Shown here: positions 48,624 through 58,657 of the stretch, piece by piece
Numbering within the stretch: the first letter of the stretch is position 1
How the letters are laid out: every line of letters begins with the position of its first letter
Origin: Aquilaria yunnanensis
Taxonomy: Eukaryota > Streptophyta > Magnoliopsida > Malvales > Thymelaeaceae
Assembly (NCBI GenBank): GCA_039654915.1
Contig: JBDJPA010000011.1
Location: forward strand, 1,116,001-1,180,000
Reading direction: 5' to 3'
Length of the DNA stretch: 64,000 nt
The notes under the pieces: model-generated
What the model saw: the letters and a program-made list of their open reading frames with translations, nothing else
Told to the model about the DNA's origin: nothing
Database searches by the model: none
Program-made: the position numbers and the translations under genes

Positions 48624-48684
<61 letters not shown>

Positions 48685-48793
48685 TTCCTTATGTATTCTT
48701 TGATTGTAGTAATGGTAAAAGCTGTATATATATCTCCTCTCAAATATCAATGAAATTTATTCTAACCAATTCAGTCTTTCTTTCATCTTTTCA
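48590..48793 (+). repeat. Copia 5' LTR with expanded (TA)n
   Basis: 204 bp versus 168 bp for the 3' LTR. The difference is mainly a (TA)n tract at about 48626-48682 that corresponds to only a few TA units in the 3' LTR. Confidence 0.9.
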
Positions 48794-48804
48794 TGGTATC
48801 AGAG
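48794..48804 (+). other. Copia primer-binding site
   Basis: TGGTATCAGAG directly follows the LTR and is complementary to the 3' end of initiator Met-tRNA. Confidence 0.9.
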
Positions 48805-49076
48805 TAAGACTAAAATCTTCACTCATTTTTTCGCTGCATTCTACTTTCTCGTGTGCATTTCTTTTCATCTTTCCTTCTCTCTAGATCTGATTTCATCTTC
48901 ATCCATCTCACTGTTATTACCACATTCAAGTTTTGTGATTCTTCTAGGTCTATCTCCGTTGTTGTTTTCTAGATTTTCGTAATTGAAGATGGTCAATGCC
49001 AAGTTCGGTCTACTCGCTAAACTCTCATCTGTTAAAGGTAACTCTCGGATATATATTGTGCAAGGTATCCCAAATC
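48805..49076 (+). pseudogene. Copia leader and gag/protease-junction remnant
   Basis: A short frame starts at the ATG near 48989 and runs only about 30 codons to the LARD insertion point. Most of gag must have been deleted before the insertion, since the sequence resumes after the LARD in the protease region. Confidence 0.6.
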
Positions 49077-51735
49077 TGTAAAGGCTCTCCTAGTATTTCC
49101 TCTACATAAAATGTTGAGGTAAGTGTTTCCCAAGTGTGACGGCTCTCCTAGTCGATTAATCAAGTAAGTGTTTGTTAAATTTAAGTACCTCAAGTTAGCG
49201 CCTTGTTAAGCAAGTAAGATAAGCTTAATTAAGTTAAGTGAGTTCCTAAGTGTGATTTGGCATAGTTAAGTCAAGACCATTAGTTATTCTAGCTTTTAGA
49301 ATCATCCTAGTAAGCTTTGACAACTTGTGGCACTAAGTGTGTTTTTGGGCCATTTGAATCTTAAGTGGCTAAAGTGTTCAAGAAAATTAAGTTTGGGAAG
49401 CTTTTAGTATCCTTTAGAACAAATAAAAGTGGTTTTGAGTGAGGGTTTGGTGAGCTATTTGAAGCTTTTGAAAGCTAGTGGACTTAGGTGCAAGGATAAG
49501 GAAAAGTTGACTTGTTTACATATATGCAAGTCTTCTTCTTCCTTAGTCATTTGCAACTAACTCCAAATTTTCGTGGCTTCACTTCCTCTCCCAAAATCAC
49601 AGCCCAAGCTTCCATTTTCTTGCAAGATTTCATCAAATTAAAGGGTGCCCAAGGTGTTAGAAGGATCACCAAGCTTGTTTGTGGTGTTCTAGCTCAAGTT
49701 TGCTCTTTGGAAGCTTGTTTTGGATCCAATTTTCGTGGGTAAGCTTCTTGAGTTTATTTGGATTGGTTCTAGGTTGTTTTAAGAGCTAGAAATGGTCTTG
49801 GTTTGATTGGTTTGGGTGCCAAATTGCTTTGGTTTTAGACTTGGAACTCAATGAAGCTTGTGGAGCTAGGAAAGCTATGTTGCATTGCTTGCTTGTGTGG
49901 CTAAATTGAGGTAAGGGTTTAAGTAATCAAGCTCAAATAATGCATGGTTTTGTAGTCTTGTATGTGGGGATGAATTAGGAACAAGACCCATTAAGTTTGG
50001 ATTAGAAACGAGAGAGTTTGAGTAGTTTATGTGCAAGAGCGACACGGACGCACAAACCCAGAAAAATCAAGTTGGCGACGCGTCGCCAATTCGTCCGTGA
50101 ATTGGCGCCGCGGCGCCAGGAGGCGAAAATGTCACAGAGCGTGATATACTGTGGCGCTGCGTCGCCAGAAGCAATTGCTCCTTGGCGCCGCGTCGCCAAG
50201 TGGGATTTTGGCCTCATTTTCCGGCCATCCTAAGGTTAACTTAGGCTCTCGGTTTCTATTCCTAGGTTATCCTAAGAGGTTCCATAGCCTCGGTTGGGTT
50301 TAGAATTCATTCCTAGAGCGGGAATTTTGCATTATTTAGGAGGTAGTTAAGTTGTGTGGTTAAGTAAAAGTGTGTGACTTGGTGGCTAAGTAATTCAAGG
50401 GTGCTTAAGCTTTTGAATGAGCACTGAGGGGATTAAGAGGGGTTTTTAGACTCTTTATTGGCCGTATAGAGTATTATTTACATATGGTCAATAGAGAGAA
50501 AAACCTAAGTCGATCCCAACCGAACCATTTGGTTTGGTAGGCAAGCCACTAGTAGTGTTTGAGTTAAACCTTGAGGGTTTGACTAGTTTAACCACATAGG
50601 ATAACTACCCTGCACAATAATTTAAGGGAAGAGACGGGTAAGAAGTGAGTAGGTGGAAACTTACTCTAAGTAGCTCGTCAAGGCGGGTAAAGTTGAGTAA
50701 GCAAGGTCTTACTCTAAGGTGCCCGTAAATGGACTTCAAGGGGTTAATTAAGTGCTAGCAAGGATACGAGGGCCAGTATCCAAGTACCCCAGTCGTAAGA
50801 GCTCACGACAAGTCCAACACCTACGGGTGTAAGGAAGTCCTAAGCGCATCGCATGTGCATAATTCATTCATTCATCCATCCATCCCATCATTTGCATTAT
50901 TGTTGTTTATTTACTTGCTTTTGGTTGTGTGTTGTTTGCTTGTTTGTTGATTTGTTTTGTATGCATTATTTATATGCTTGTTGTGCCTTGTTTGCATGCA
51001 TTATGTTTTTCCTGCAGGTGCTAATCCCTTACTGAGTACTTCGGAGTACTCACCCCTTAAGTGTTGTGCAGGTTTAAGCACTTTTGTCTGGGCTTAACAG
51101 TTGGTAAGGGGCACTGTTAAAGCTAAGTTCTTTTAGTTTCAAAGGTATTCTCTCAGTAGGAAACTTCATGTTTTCTAAGTTACTTACAGCATAAGTAAGT
51201 ACTGACCAAAGTGTTTGCCTTACAGAGAGGCTAAGTGAGCACAAGGATAGTGTGGCTCATCACTTGAAGCTTTCTTGCTTGGATGAAGAGCTAAGGAAGG
51301 ATCTTAGTAGTTAGTAGTCATAAGATATTTCTTTGATATGTATGGTAATTTCATACATAGATTGCCTATACTAATGACCATTGGTGTGTATAACACTATA
51401 GTTACTTTTGGGTGCATATAAGTTGGAAGATGTATGCACGCAGTTGTTACTTGAAGTTAAAGCAACTAAAGATTTATGTCTTGGCTTATTTGATTTATGT
51501 TTTCATTAATTGCCGCGGCACTGTTTTCGATGAAGTTTTAATTTAATTATTATTGCATAGCCAGGACAACGCATGCATATCTTTTATGCAGGGTAGGCTA
51601 AGAAACTAGTTGCACGAATTGATTTAAGGTATCTTTACAAGTAATAACTAGCCAACTGTAACCCAAGTGGGATCATAGTTCCCTAGAGCCTACCAGTGTT
51701 AGTAATTCAGGGCACTGGGGCCCTGTTCCGCCACA
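49077..51735 (+). repeat. LARD 5' LTR
   Basis: 2659 bp, noncoding. The 76-residue frame at 49512-49742 (repeated at 56429) and the frames at 50002-50233 are in the LTR and have no domain. It contains four GC-rich dyads at 50072-50200. The solo LTR at 13449-16020 is a diverged member. Confidence 0.95.
50072..50200. promoter_or_regulatory. Cluster of four GC-rich dyads in the 5' LTR
   Basis: Perfect palindromes TTGGCGACGCGTCGCCAA (50072-50089) and TGGCGCCGCGGCGCCA (50103-50118), plus imperfect ones at 50152-50167 and 50181-50200, in otherwise AT-rich DNA. TTGGCGCC at 50102-50109 and 50182-50189 fits the E2F core TTSSCGSS. Function is inference: candidate factor binding or a dense CpG methylation target. 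The 3' LTR repeats the cluster at 56989-57117. Confidence 0.55.
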
Positions 51736-51738
51736 GTT

Positions 51739-51750
51739 TGGTATCAGAGC
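51739..51750 (+). other. LARD primer-binding site
   Basis: TGGTATCAGAGC, three bases after the LTR end, is complementary to the 3' end of initiator Met-tRNA. Confidence 0.93.
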
Positions 51751-54700
51751 AGGCCAATGGTCTTAGTAGAGGCAATAGGTCACTAAGATCCAAGTGTGTC
51801 CTTGTGCTAAGTATGGTTAGTACTGCTTATAAGTATTCTTGGAGTTGTTGTCTGGCTTTGGTTGCAGGTATATGGGCGGATACCCGGTAAGGTTCTGGAA
51901 ATTGAGGCAAGGGACCGAACAAAGGTCTAAGTGGCTTTATGGAATTAGCCATAGGAAAGTGCTGATTTGGCGGTACAGTCCCAATTGCACTTTAGCGTAA
52001 GTAGCCCAAGGAGCGTTTCTGAATCTCTAAGGAACGGAGGTCATGGGTCATGTCTAAGGGGTAAGGGTTGAAGTGTGCTAAGGCCTACCAGTACACTGAG
52101 ACCAAGGGAGAAATCCCTACCCTAAGGGCAAGACCAAGGTCAAGGAGATATGCACAGCTATGTGGACAATAGCAAAGTTCGACGAGTTATTGAAAAGCCC
52201 AAGGGCAAGGGCCTAGGAGCACTAAGTTATTAAAGGTGCACTGAGGCCAAGTGAGTCATCATTACCTAAGGGTGACATGGATACCAAAAGAGTAATAGAC
52301 CATGGGGTAAGGGCTACGGTGTACTAGAATCACGTGTGCACCCGGGCCAAGAGAGTAACATCTCCACCCCGAGGTAAGTTGAGGTCGAAGTTAAGTTCGT
52401 GAAAGAGTTAGTTCATTTGGAGTCCATGGAACTCAAGAAAGAACAACATAAGTTAGAAGTGGGGCTATGAGTAAAGTGCATGGAATTAAGGGAGACAATG
52501 CACGAAGGTCTGAATATTCTCAAGGCCGGAGCCTGAGTAAGGCTACAGTAAAGAATGCCTCAATCACCGGGGAAGCATTGCCAGTACTTGTAAGCAATCA
52601 AGCAGTTTTGTTTGGACCAATTGATTGGTCAAGGAGCTGACAACAAAGAAAGAGGTACCTTTAAGATTACAGCATAGTAGTAAGTAATTTTTTTTTGTTT
52701 AAACTGCTATGTCTGTGGTTGTGACTAGCCTGCCTAGAAAATTAAGATTGTGGTGAAGTGTGGGTATTTGAACCCATAAGGGCCTGTGAAGGACCAGTTT
52801 TGTTTTGACCCTTAAAGTAGTTGAGGTTTTACCTAGAAGCTTAAGGGTAGCATTTATGCAGTGAGTTGTGTTTGTGGTTTGTTTTTAGTGTGCGTTGCTT
52901 AGGAATAGGATCGGTCAAAGGGCATAGGGACTGATTTAACTGTGCCAGTCATAAGTGACCCTTAGAGGTGTTCTAGGGGCAAGGGTGGCTTGCATAGAAG
53001 AGTCAGTAAGTAGTGCTATGAGTTGAGCCTTAAGTTGATTAAATTTGTACCTATGGTGTAAGGAGTGTTTTGTGCACTATAGGGACAGTTTAAGGAAGGA
53101 CAACTCTAGGACGGTTATGACTGGTCCCATTTCTGAGAGGTGTCGTGCACTAGTTACAAAGGGTTACCAAGTAAAGAGAGATTGGATTCTCCAAGCACCC
53201 GCAACTAAGGTAAGAAGGGCTTTTAAAGCCAAGCGTTATTTTTTTTAAGAACCTGAAGTTGCGAGTGAAGAAGAGTAAGTGGTGCCCTAAGAACTCACAG
53301 TTTTTATGAGAAGTTGTCTTTAAGGGTGCGGTTCCTTTAAAAGGGAGTCCATTGTTTTGTGGTAAGTTGGTAGAGGTCCAAGAGGTAATCTGAGCCTTAA
53401 AGACCGAAGGAGTAACATTTGGATCCCTGAGAAGGTACAACCCAGAAATGGGAGTGTAAGACGGAACCATGAAAGCACCATTAGCCAAGTGACTTTAAGG
53501 ACAACTTAAGCAAGTAAAGAAAGAAGTTGTCCTAAGGGGCTTTGGAACCCGAACCTATAACTGATAAGAACACCAGGGAGACAAGATGAACTCCAGGAAG
53601 TAGACTTTTGTGTAGCACTTTGTTGTGGTCTTCGTTGACCTAAGAGCCGCTCAAAAAGTGAAAAAGGTGAATTGAACAGTGTTCTTGAGTGTCTAGGAGT
53701 TTATTTATCCTAGATAGTGGACATTGTTCGTGAAGTTAAGGAATTAAGGAAACTTGAAGCTAAAGGGCAAGGGTGCGGACCTAAGTTAATCTGAGGGTTC
53801 GTGAGAGAAAGGACCCTAAGGTCCGGAGTGTACCCTGCTAGTGAAGGGTCTTGAGTAATTCAAGAAGTTTTTGGCATTGGTGTAGTTAAGGTTGTTGGAA
53901 AAAAATTTAGTTAACTCACCAAGTCTGAGAATTTATGGGATTCTTTATTTCCTTAAGGGGTAAGAAGTTACCTAAGTAGTTTAAGAGTCTAGGTGTGGTT
54001 AGCTAATGACCAAGAGAGACTCTTGAATAGTAGGTAGCTAAGAAAACAACCAAAAACCCCAAGGTAATGTTTTTGAAGTTAAGGTAGTTGGAACTACTTA
54101 TCGAGTCCCAAAGTTGAGTTGCTAAATAGTAACCTTGAATTACCAAGAACCCATGAGGTTGAGTTATACTGAAAGCTCTATTAAATTTTAGAGTCCAAAG
54201 AGACTTTGAGTGCTTAAGTGATTTATGGGCTTTAAGGGTGCCAAGTAAGACTTCCTCAGGCGTAAGGAGGTTGTGGGCCTCAGTTAAGCCTAAGGGTGCA
54301 CACACTGTGGGCTATGGGTGTGTATGTCACACTAAGTAGTCATGGTGGTTAGTGCATAAGAATGGGCTAGTGAGGTATCGACCTAAGAATGTGTGTGTTT
54401 AAGGAAGAAAAGTTTGGGTACCAAAGTGGCCTAAGTAAGGTGTAAGAGTTATAAATCTCTTTCAAACACAATTATGTGTAGGGAGCACTCATGGTTAGCA
54501 ATTGAGTTGTGTAAACCCATTGGGTTTAGGGTGTTAAGAAAGACCTTTTGATTCCATAAGAAACCAAGGTAAGCATGAAGGCAAGTGCCAAATGCTAAGT
54601 TGGAATCAAGCAGATTAAGTTTTCTAAGAAGGCCAAGGGTGTGGCTTAAGATGTGGGACACAATGTGTACCCAAGAGTAAGGACTAAGAGAGGACCAGGA

Positions 54701-55980
54701 AAGGTTGAGTTTCAAGGGTCCCAAAAGGCTTCCTAAGAAAGTTGAGAAGTACCATGGAGCCTAAGAGAATGTAATGCCAAGTGTACACCTAAAGTGGTGA
54801 AGTAATTAAGCTAAGGCCTAAGGGTTACAGTAGTAATACTTTGGGGGCAGTATGGGGTATTTCAGGCACCTAAGTAAGTTAATTAGTGGTGCTAAGAGTT
54901 GGTCTCTAGTAATTTGAGGAGACCTAAGAAAAAGCTGTAATGCCCTAGATCACCCCATCGTCAAAGAAGGCCAAGTTAATTAAAGATTGACTCCTAGGTA
55001 TCAAAGAGTGAAGAACATGCTAGCGATGTCTTAAAAATTAAGGGCCAAGATTGGCTAAGTGACTAAGAGTAGTCAAGGACACAGCATGTTAGTGATTACC
55101 TAGAGGAGTCAAGTGTAGAAGAGTAGGGTAGTTTGTAAAACACCCAAGAACACCCGAAGAATGTAAGGTTTTTGTGCCTAAAGTGGCCAAGGAACCCTAA
55201 GGTGGTAAGTGTAAGTAGCTACCTAAGAAGGTTAAGGGTAAGTCGCCACAAAAGGTACTGTATTTAAGGTGCATCAAGATTTAAGTTTTACCGAAGTTTC
55301 GGCTAGAGTGCCTAAGTTGGGTGTAGGTACTGCCAAGTTAAGTGGTGCAGAAGTGCTAAGTGGTGGCAACTAAGAAACACCTATGTAGGGCTAGAAAGCC
55401 TAAGTGAGGTGTAGACTTTTAGAAAGTTCCACCAAGGGTATTGATTCAAGTAGGAGACTTAGTACTCCCAGAAGAAAATCATTAGGAAGGAAGGCCTAAA
55501 GGGGAGCAAGTTAGCTCTAAGTTTCTGAGGCTTAAGTGAAATTTGGGAGTACAGGGTTTTGCCTTGTGAATCAAGGTAAGGTGTCCATTTCTTAAGTAGT
55601 ATCTTAAGAAGTTCTTAACCATCAAGATAAGGTCTGTTGGTTAGACGTGTCTTCCCTCGGCAAGAGTAAGTCCGTGAGGGTGGGAGTTCGACTCCCAGGT
55701 TCCCGAAACGGGCGACCAACGCTGGTGGTGGGCTAGGTCCCAGCAGCCAGGTTGGATAGTGGATAATGCAGCGCTGGTGGTGGGCTAGACCCAACAGCCA
55801 GGTTGTAAAAATCCAGTCAGGCCCTCACGGGTTTGGTTGAACAGTGCTCGTGGTTAGGGAGCTATGGATAACCATAGTAAGGAAAGGACCATGAGTAAGA
55901 GAACTGAGCGCTTTGTAGGAGGATTAACATTTAAGTATTGTGCTCGGTTAAGAATAAAAATTTGGAGGACCAAATTTCTT
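51751..55980 (+). other. LARD internal region, noncoding
   Basis: About 4.2 kb without gag, protease, integrase or RT motifs in any frame. The plus strand is purine-rich, with CTAAG and CCTAAGG phrases scattered throughout and many stops (TAAG) in all plus frames. Minus frames such as 53150-53488 and 54003-54305 are stop-poor by-products of this composition and start from arbitrary codons. Confidence 0.75.
55631..55830 (+). mobile_element. tRNA-derived SINE-like insertion in the LARD internal region
   Basis: 55637-55647 (TTGGTTAGACG) resembles a pol III A box and 55684-55695 (GAGTTCGACTCC) a B box, with spacing of about 36 bp as in a tRNA gene. The patch is GC-richer than its surroundings, and a 52-bp unit (GCTGGTGGTGGGCTAG...CAGCCAGGTTG) is repeated at 55721 and 55773. 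No acceptor stem, tail or target duplication was established, so it is a candidate SINE or tRNA relic only. Confidence 0.45.
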
Positions 55981-55993
55981 AAGGTGGGGAGAA
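55981..55993 (+). other. LARD polypurine tract
   Basis: AAGGTGGGGAGAA ends immediately before the 3' LTR, the normal place for plus-strand priming. Confidence 0.85.
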
Positions 55994-58652
55994 TGTAAAG
56001 GCTCTCCTAGTATTTCCTCTACATAAAATGTTGAGGTAAGTGTTTCCCAAGTGTGACGGCTCTCCTAGTCGATTAATCAAGTAAGTGTTTGTTAAATTTA
56101 AGTACCTCAAGTTAGCGCCTTGTTAAGCAAGTAAGATAAGCTTAATTAAGTTAAGTGAGTTCCTAAGTGTGATTTGGCATAGTTAAGTCAAGACCATTAG
56201 TTATTCTAGCTTTTAGAATCATCCTAGTAAGCTTTGACAACTTGTGGCACTAAGTGTGTTTTTGGGCCATTTGAATCTTAAGTGGCTAAAGTGTTCAAGA
56301 AAATTAAGTTTGGGAAGCTTTTAGTATCCTTTAGAACAAATAAAAGTGGTTTTGAGTGAGGGTTTGGTGAGCTATTTGAAGCTTTTGAAAGCTAGTGGAC
56401 TTAGGTGCAAGGATAAGGAAAAGTTGACTTGTTTACATATATGCAAGTCTTCTTCTTCCTTAGTCATTTGCAACTAACTCCAAATTTTCGTGGCTTCACT
56501 TCCTCTCCCAAAATCACAGCCCAAGCTTCCATTTTCTTGCAAGATTTCATCAAATTAAAGGGTGCCCAAGGTGTTAGAAGGATCACCAAGCTTGTTTGTG
56601 GTGTTCTAGCTCAAGTTTGCTCTTTGGAAGCTTGTTTTGGATCCAATTTTCGTGGGTAAGCTTCTTGAGTTTATTTGGATTGGTTCTAGGTTGTTTTAAG
56701 AGCTAGAAATGGTCTTGGTTTGATTGGTTTGGGTGCCAAATTGCTTTGGTTTTAGACTTGGAACTCAATGAAGCTTGTGGAGCTAGGAAAGCTATGTTGC
56801 ATTGCTTGCTTGTGTGGCTAAATTGAGGTAAGGGTTTAAGTAATCAAGCTCAAATAATGCATGGTTTTGTAGTCTTGTATGTGGGGATGAATTAGGAACA
56901 AGACCCATTAAGTTTGGATTAGAAACGAGAGAGTTTGAGTAGTTTATGTGCAAGAGCGACACGGACGCACAAACCCAGAAAAATCAAGTTGGCGACGCGT
57001 CGCCAATTCGTCCGTGAATTGGCGCCGCGGCGCCAGGAGGCGAAAATGTCACAGAGCGTGATATACTGTGGCGCCGCGTCGCCAGAAGCAATTGCTCCTT
57101 GGCGCCGCGTCGCCAAGTGGGATTTTGGCCTCATTTTCCGGCCATCCTAAGGTTAACTTAGGCTCTCGGTTTCTATTCCTAGGTTATCCTAAGAGGTTCC
57201 ATAGCCTCGGTTGGGTCTAGAATTCATTCCTAGAGCGGGAATTTTGCATTATTTAGGAGGTAGTTAAGTTGTGTGGTTAAGTAAAAGTGTGTGACTTGGT
57301 GGCTAAGTAATTCAAGGGTGCTTAAGCTTTTGAATGAGCACTGAGGGGATTAAGAGGGGTTTTTAGACTCTTTATTGGCCGTATAGAGTATTATTTACAT
57401 ATGGTCAATAGAGAGAAAAACCTAAGTCGATCCCAACCGAACCATTTGGTTTGGTAGGCAAGCCACTAGTAGTGTTTGAGTTAAACCTTGAGGGTTTGAC
57501 TAGTTTAACCACATAGGATAACTACCCTGCACAATAATTTAAGGGAAGAGACGGGTAAGAAGTGAGTAGGTGGAAACTTACTCTAAGTAGCTCGTCAAGG
57601 CGGGTAAAGTTGAGTAAGCAAGGTCTTACTCTAAGGTGCCCGTAAATGGACTTCAAGGGGTTAATTAAGTGCTAGCAAGGATACGAGGGCCAGTATCCAA
57701 GTACCCCAGTCGTAAGAGCTCACGACAAGTCCAACACCTACGGGTGTAAGGAAGTCCTAAGCGCATCGCATGTGCATAATTCATTCATTCATCCATCCAT
57801 CCCATCATTTGCATTATTGTTGTTTATTTACTTGCTTTTGGTTGTGTGTTGTTTGCTTGTTTGTTGATTTGTTTTGTATGCATTATTTATATGCTTGTTG
57901 TGCCTTGTTTGCATGCATTATGTTTTTCCTGCAGGTGCTAATCCCTTACTGAGTACTTCGGAGTACTCACCCCTTAAGTGTTGTGCAGGTTTAAGCACTT
58001 TTGTCTGGGCTTAACAGTTGGTAAGGGGCACTGTTAAAGCTAAGTTCTTTTAGTTTCAAAGGTATTCTCTCAGTAGGAAACTTCATGTTTTCTAAGTTAC
58101 TTACAGCATAAGTAAGTACTGACCAAAGTGTTTGCCTTACAGAGAGGCTAAGTGAGCACAAGGATAGTGTGGCTCATCACTTGAAGCTTTCTTGCTTGGG
58201 TGAAGAGCTAAGGAAGGATCTTAGTAGTTAGTAGTCATAAGATATTTCTTTGATATGTATGGTAATTTCATACATAGATTGCCTATACTAATGACCATTG
58301 GTGTGTATAACACTATAGTTACTTTTGGGTGCATATAAGTTGGAAGATGTATGCACGCAGTTGTTACTTGAAGTTAAAGCAACTAAAGATTTATGTCTTG
58401 GCTTATTTGATTTATGTTTTCATTAATTGCCGCGGCACTGTTTTCGATGAAGTTTTAATTTAATTATTATTGCATAGCCAGGACAACGCATGCATATCTT
58501 TTATGCAGGGTAGGCTAAGAAACTAGTTGCACGAATTGATTTAAGGTATCTTTACAAGTAATAACTAGCCAACTGTAACCCAAGTGGGATCATAGTTCCC
58601 TAGAGCCTACCAGTGTTAGTAATTCAGGGCACTGGGGCCCTGTTCCGCCACA
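55994..58652 (+). repeat. LARD 3' LTR
   Basis: Same length as the 5' LTR and collinear at an offset of 6917. The three differences seen are C at 57075, C at 57217 and G at 58200. The first makes the third GC dyad more symmetrical. Confidence 0.95.
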
Positions 58653-58657
58653 AAATC

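Larger units (their letters stand above)
46629..49258. repeat. 2.63-kb tandem duplication, copy 2
   Basis: 2630 bp, the original right-hand copy that continues into the intact LARD LTR. It contains the second long-TIR element (46814-48458) and the true copia 5' LTR. Confidence 0.93.
49077..58652 (+). mobile_element. LARD-like non-autonomous LTR retrotransposon, 9576 bp, young
   Basis: LTRs at 49077-51735 and 55994-58652 (each 2659 bp, TGTAAAGG...CCGCCACA) flank a 4258-bp internal region. A perfect 5-bp TSD AAATC lies at 49072-49076 and 58653-58657. PBS TGGTATCAGAGC (51739-51750) fits initiator Met-tRNA; a polypurine tract AAGGTGGGGAGAA lies just before the 3' LTR. The internal region has no frame longer than about 112 codons and no gag or pol motif, as in large retrotransposon derivatives, which need proteins from a partner. 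By eye the LTRs differ at three sites (50158, 50300, 51283), so the insertion is recent. It sits inside the copia element in the same orientation. Confidence 0.93.

Noticed and set aside
49512..49742. 76-residue frame present in two exact copies (also 56429-56659)
   Set aside because: Both copies are in the LARD LTRs, whose near-identity is due to recent transposition rather than selection.
50002..50233. Arg-rich 71-residue frames on both strands
   Set aside because: Produced by the GC-rich palindrome cluster of the LTR, which reads open in both directions.
53150..54724. Minus-strand frames of 91-112 residues in the LARD interior as hidden genes
   Set aside because: They arise because TAAG-rich plus-strand sequence is poor in minus-strand stops; no domain or start context supports them.
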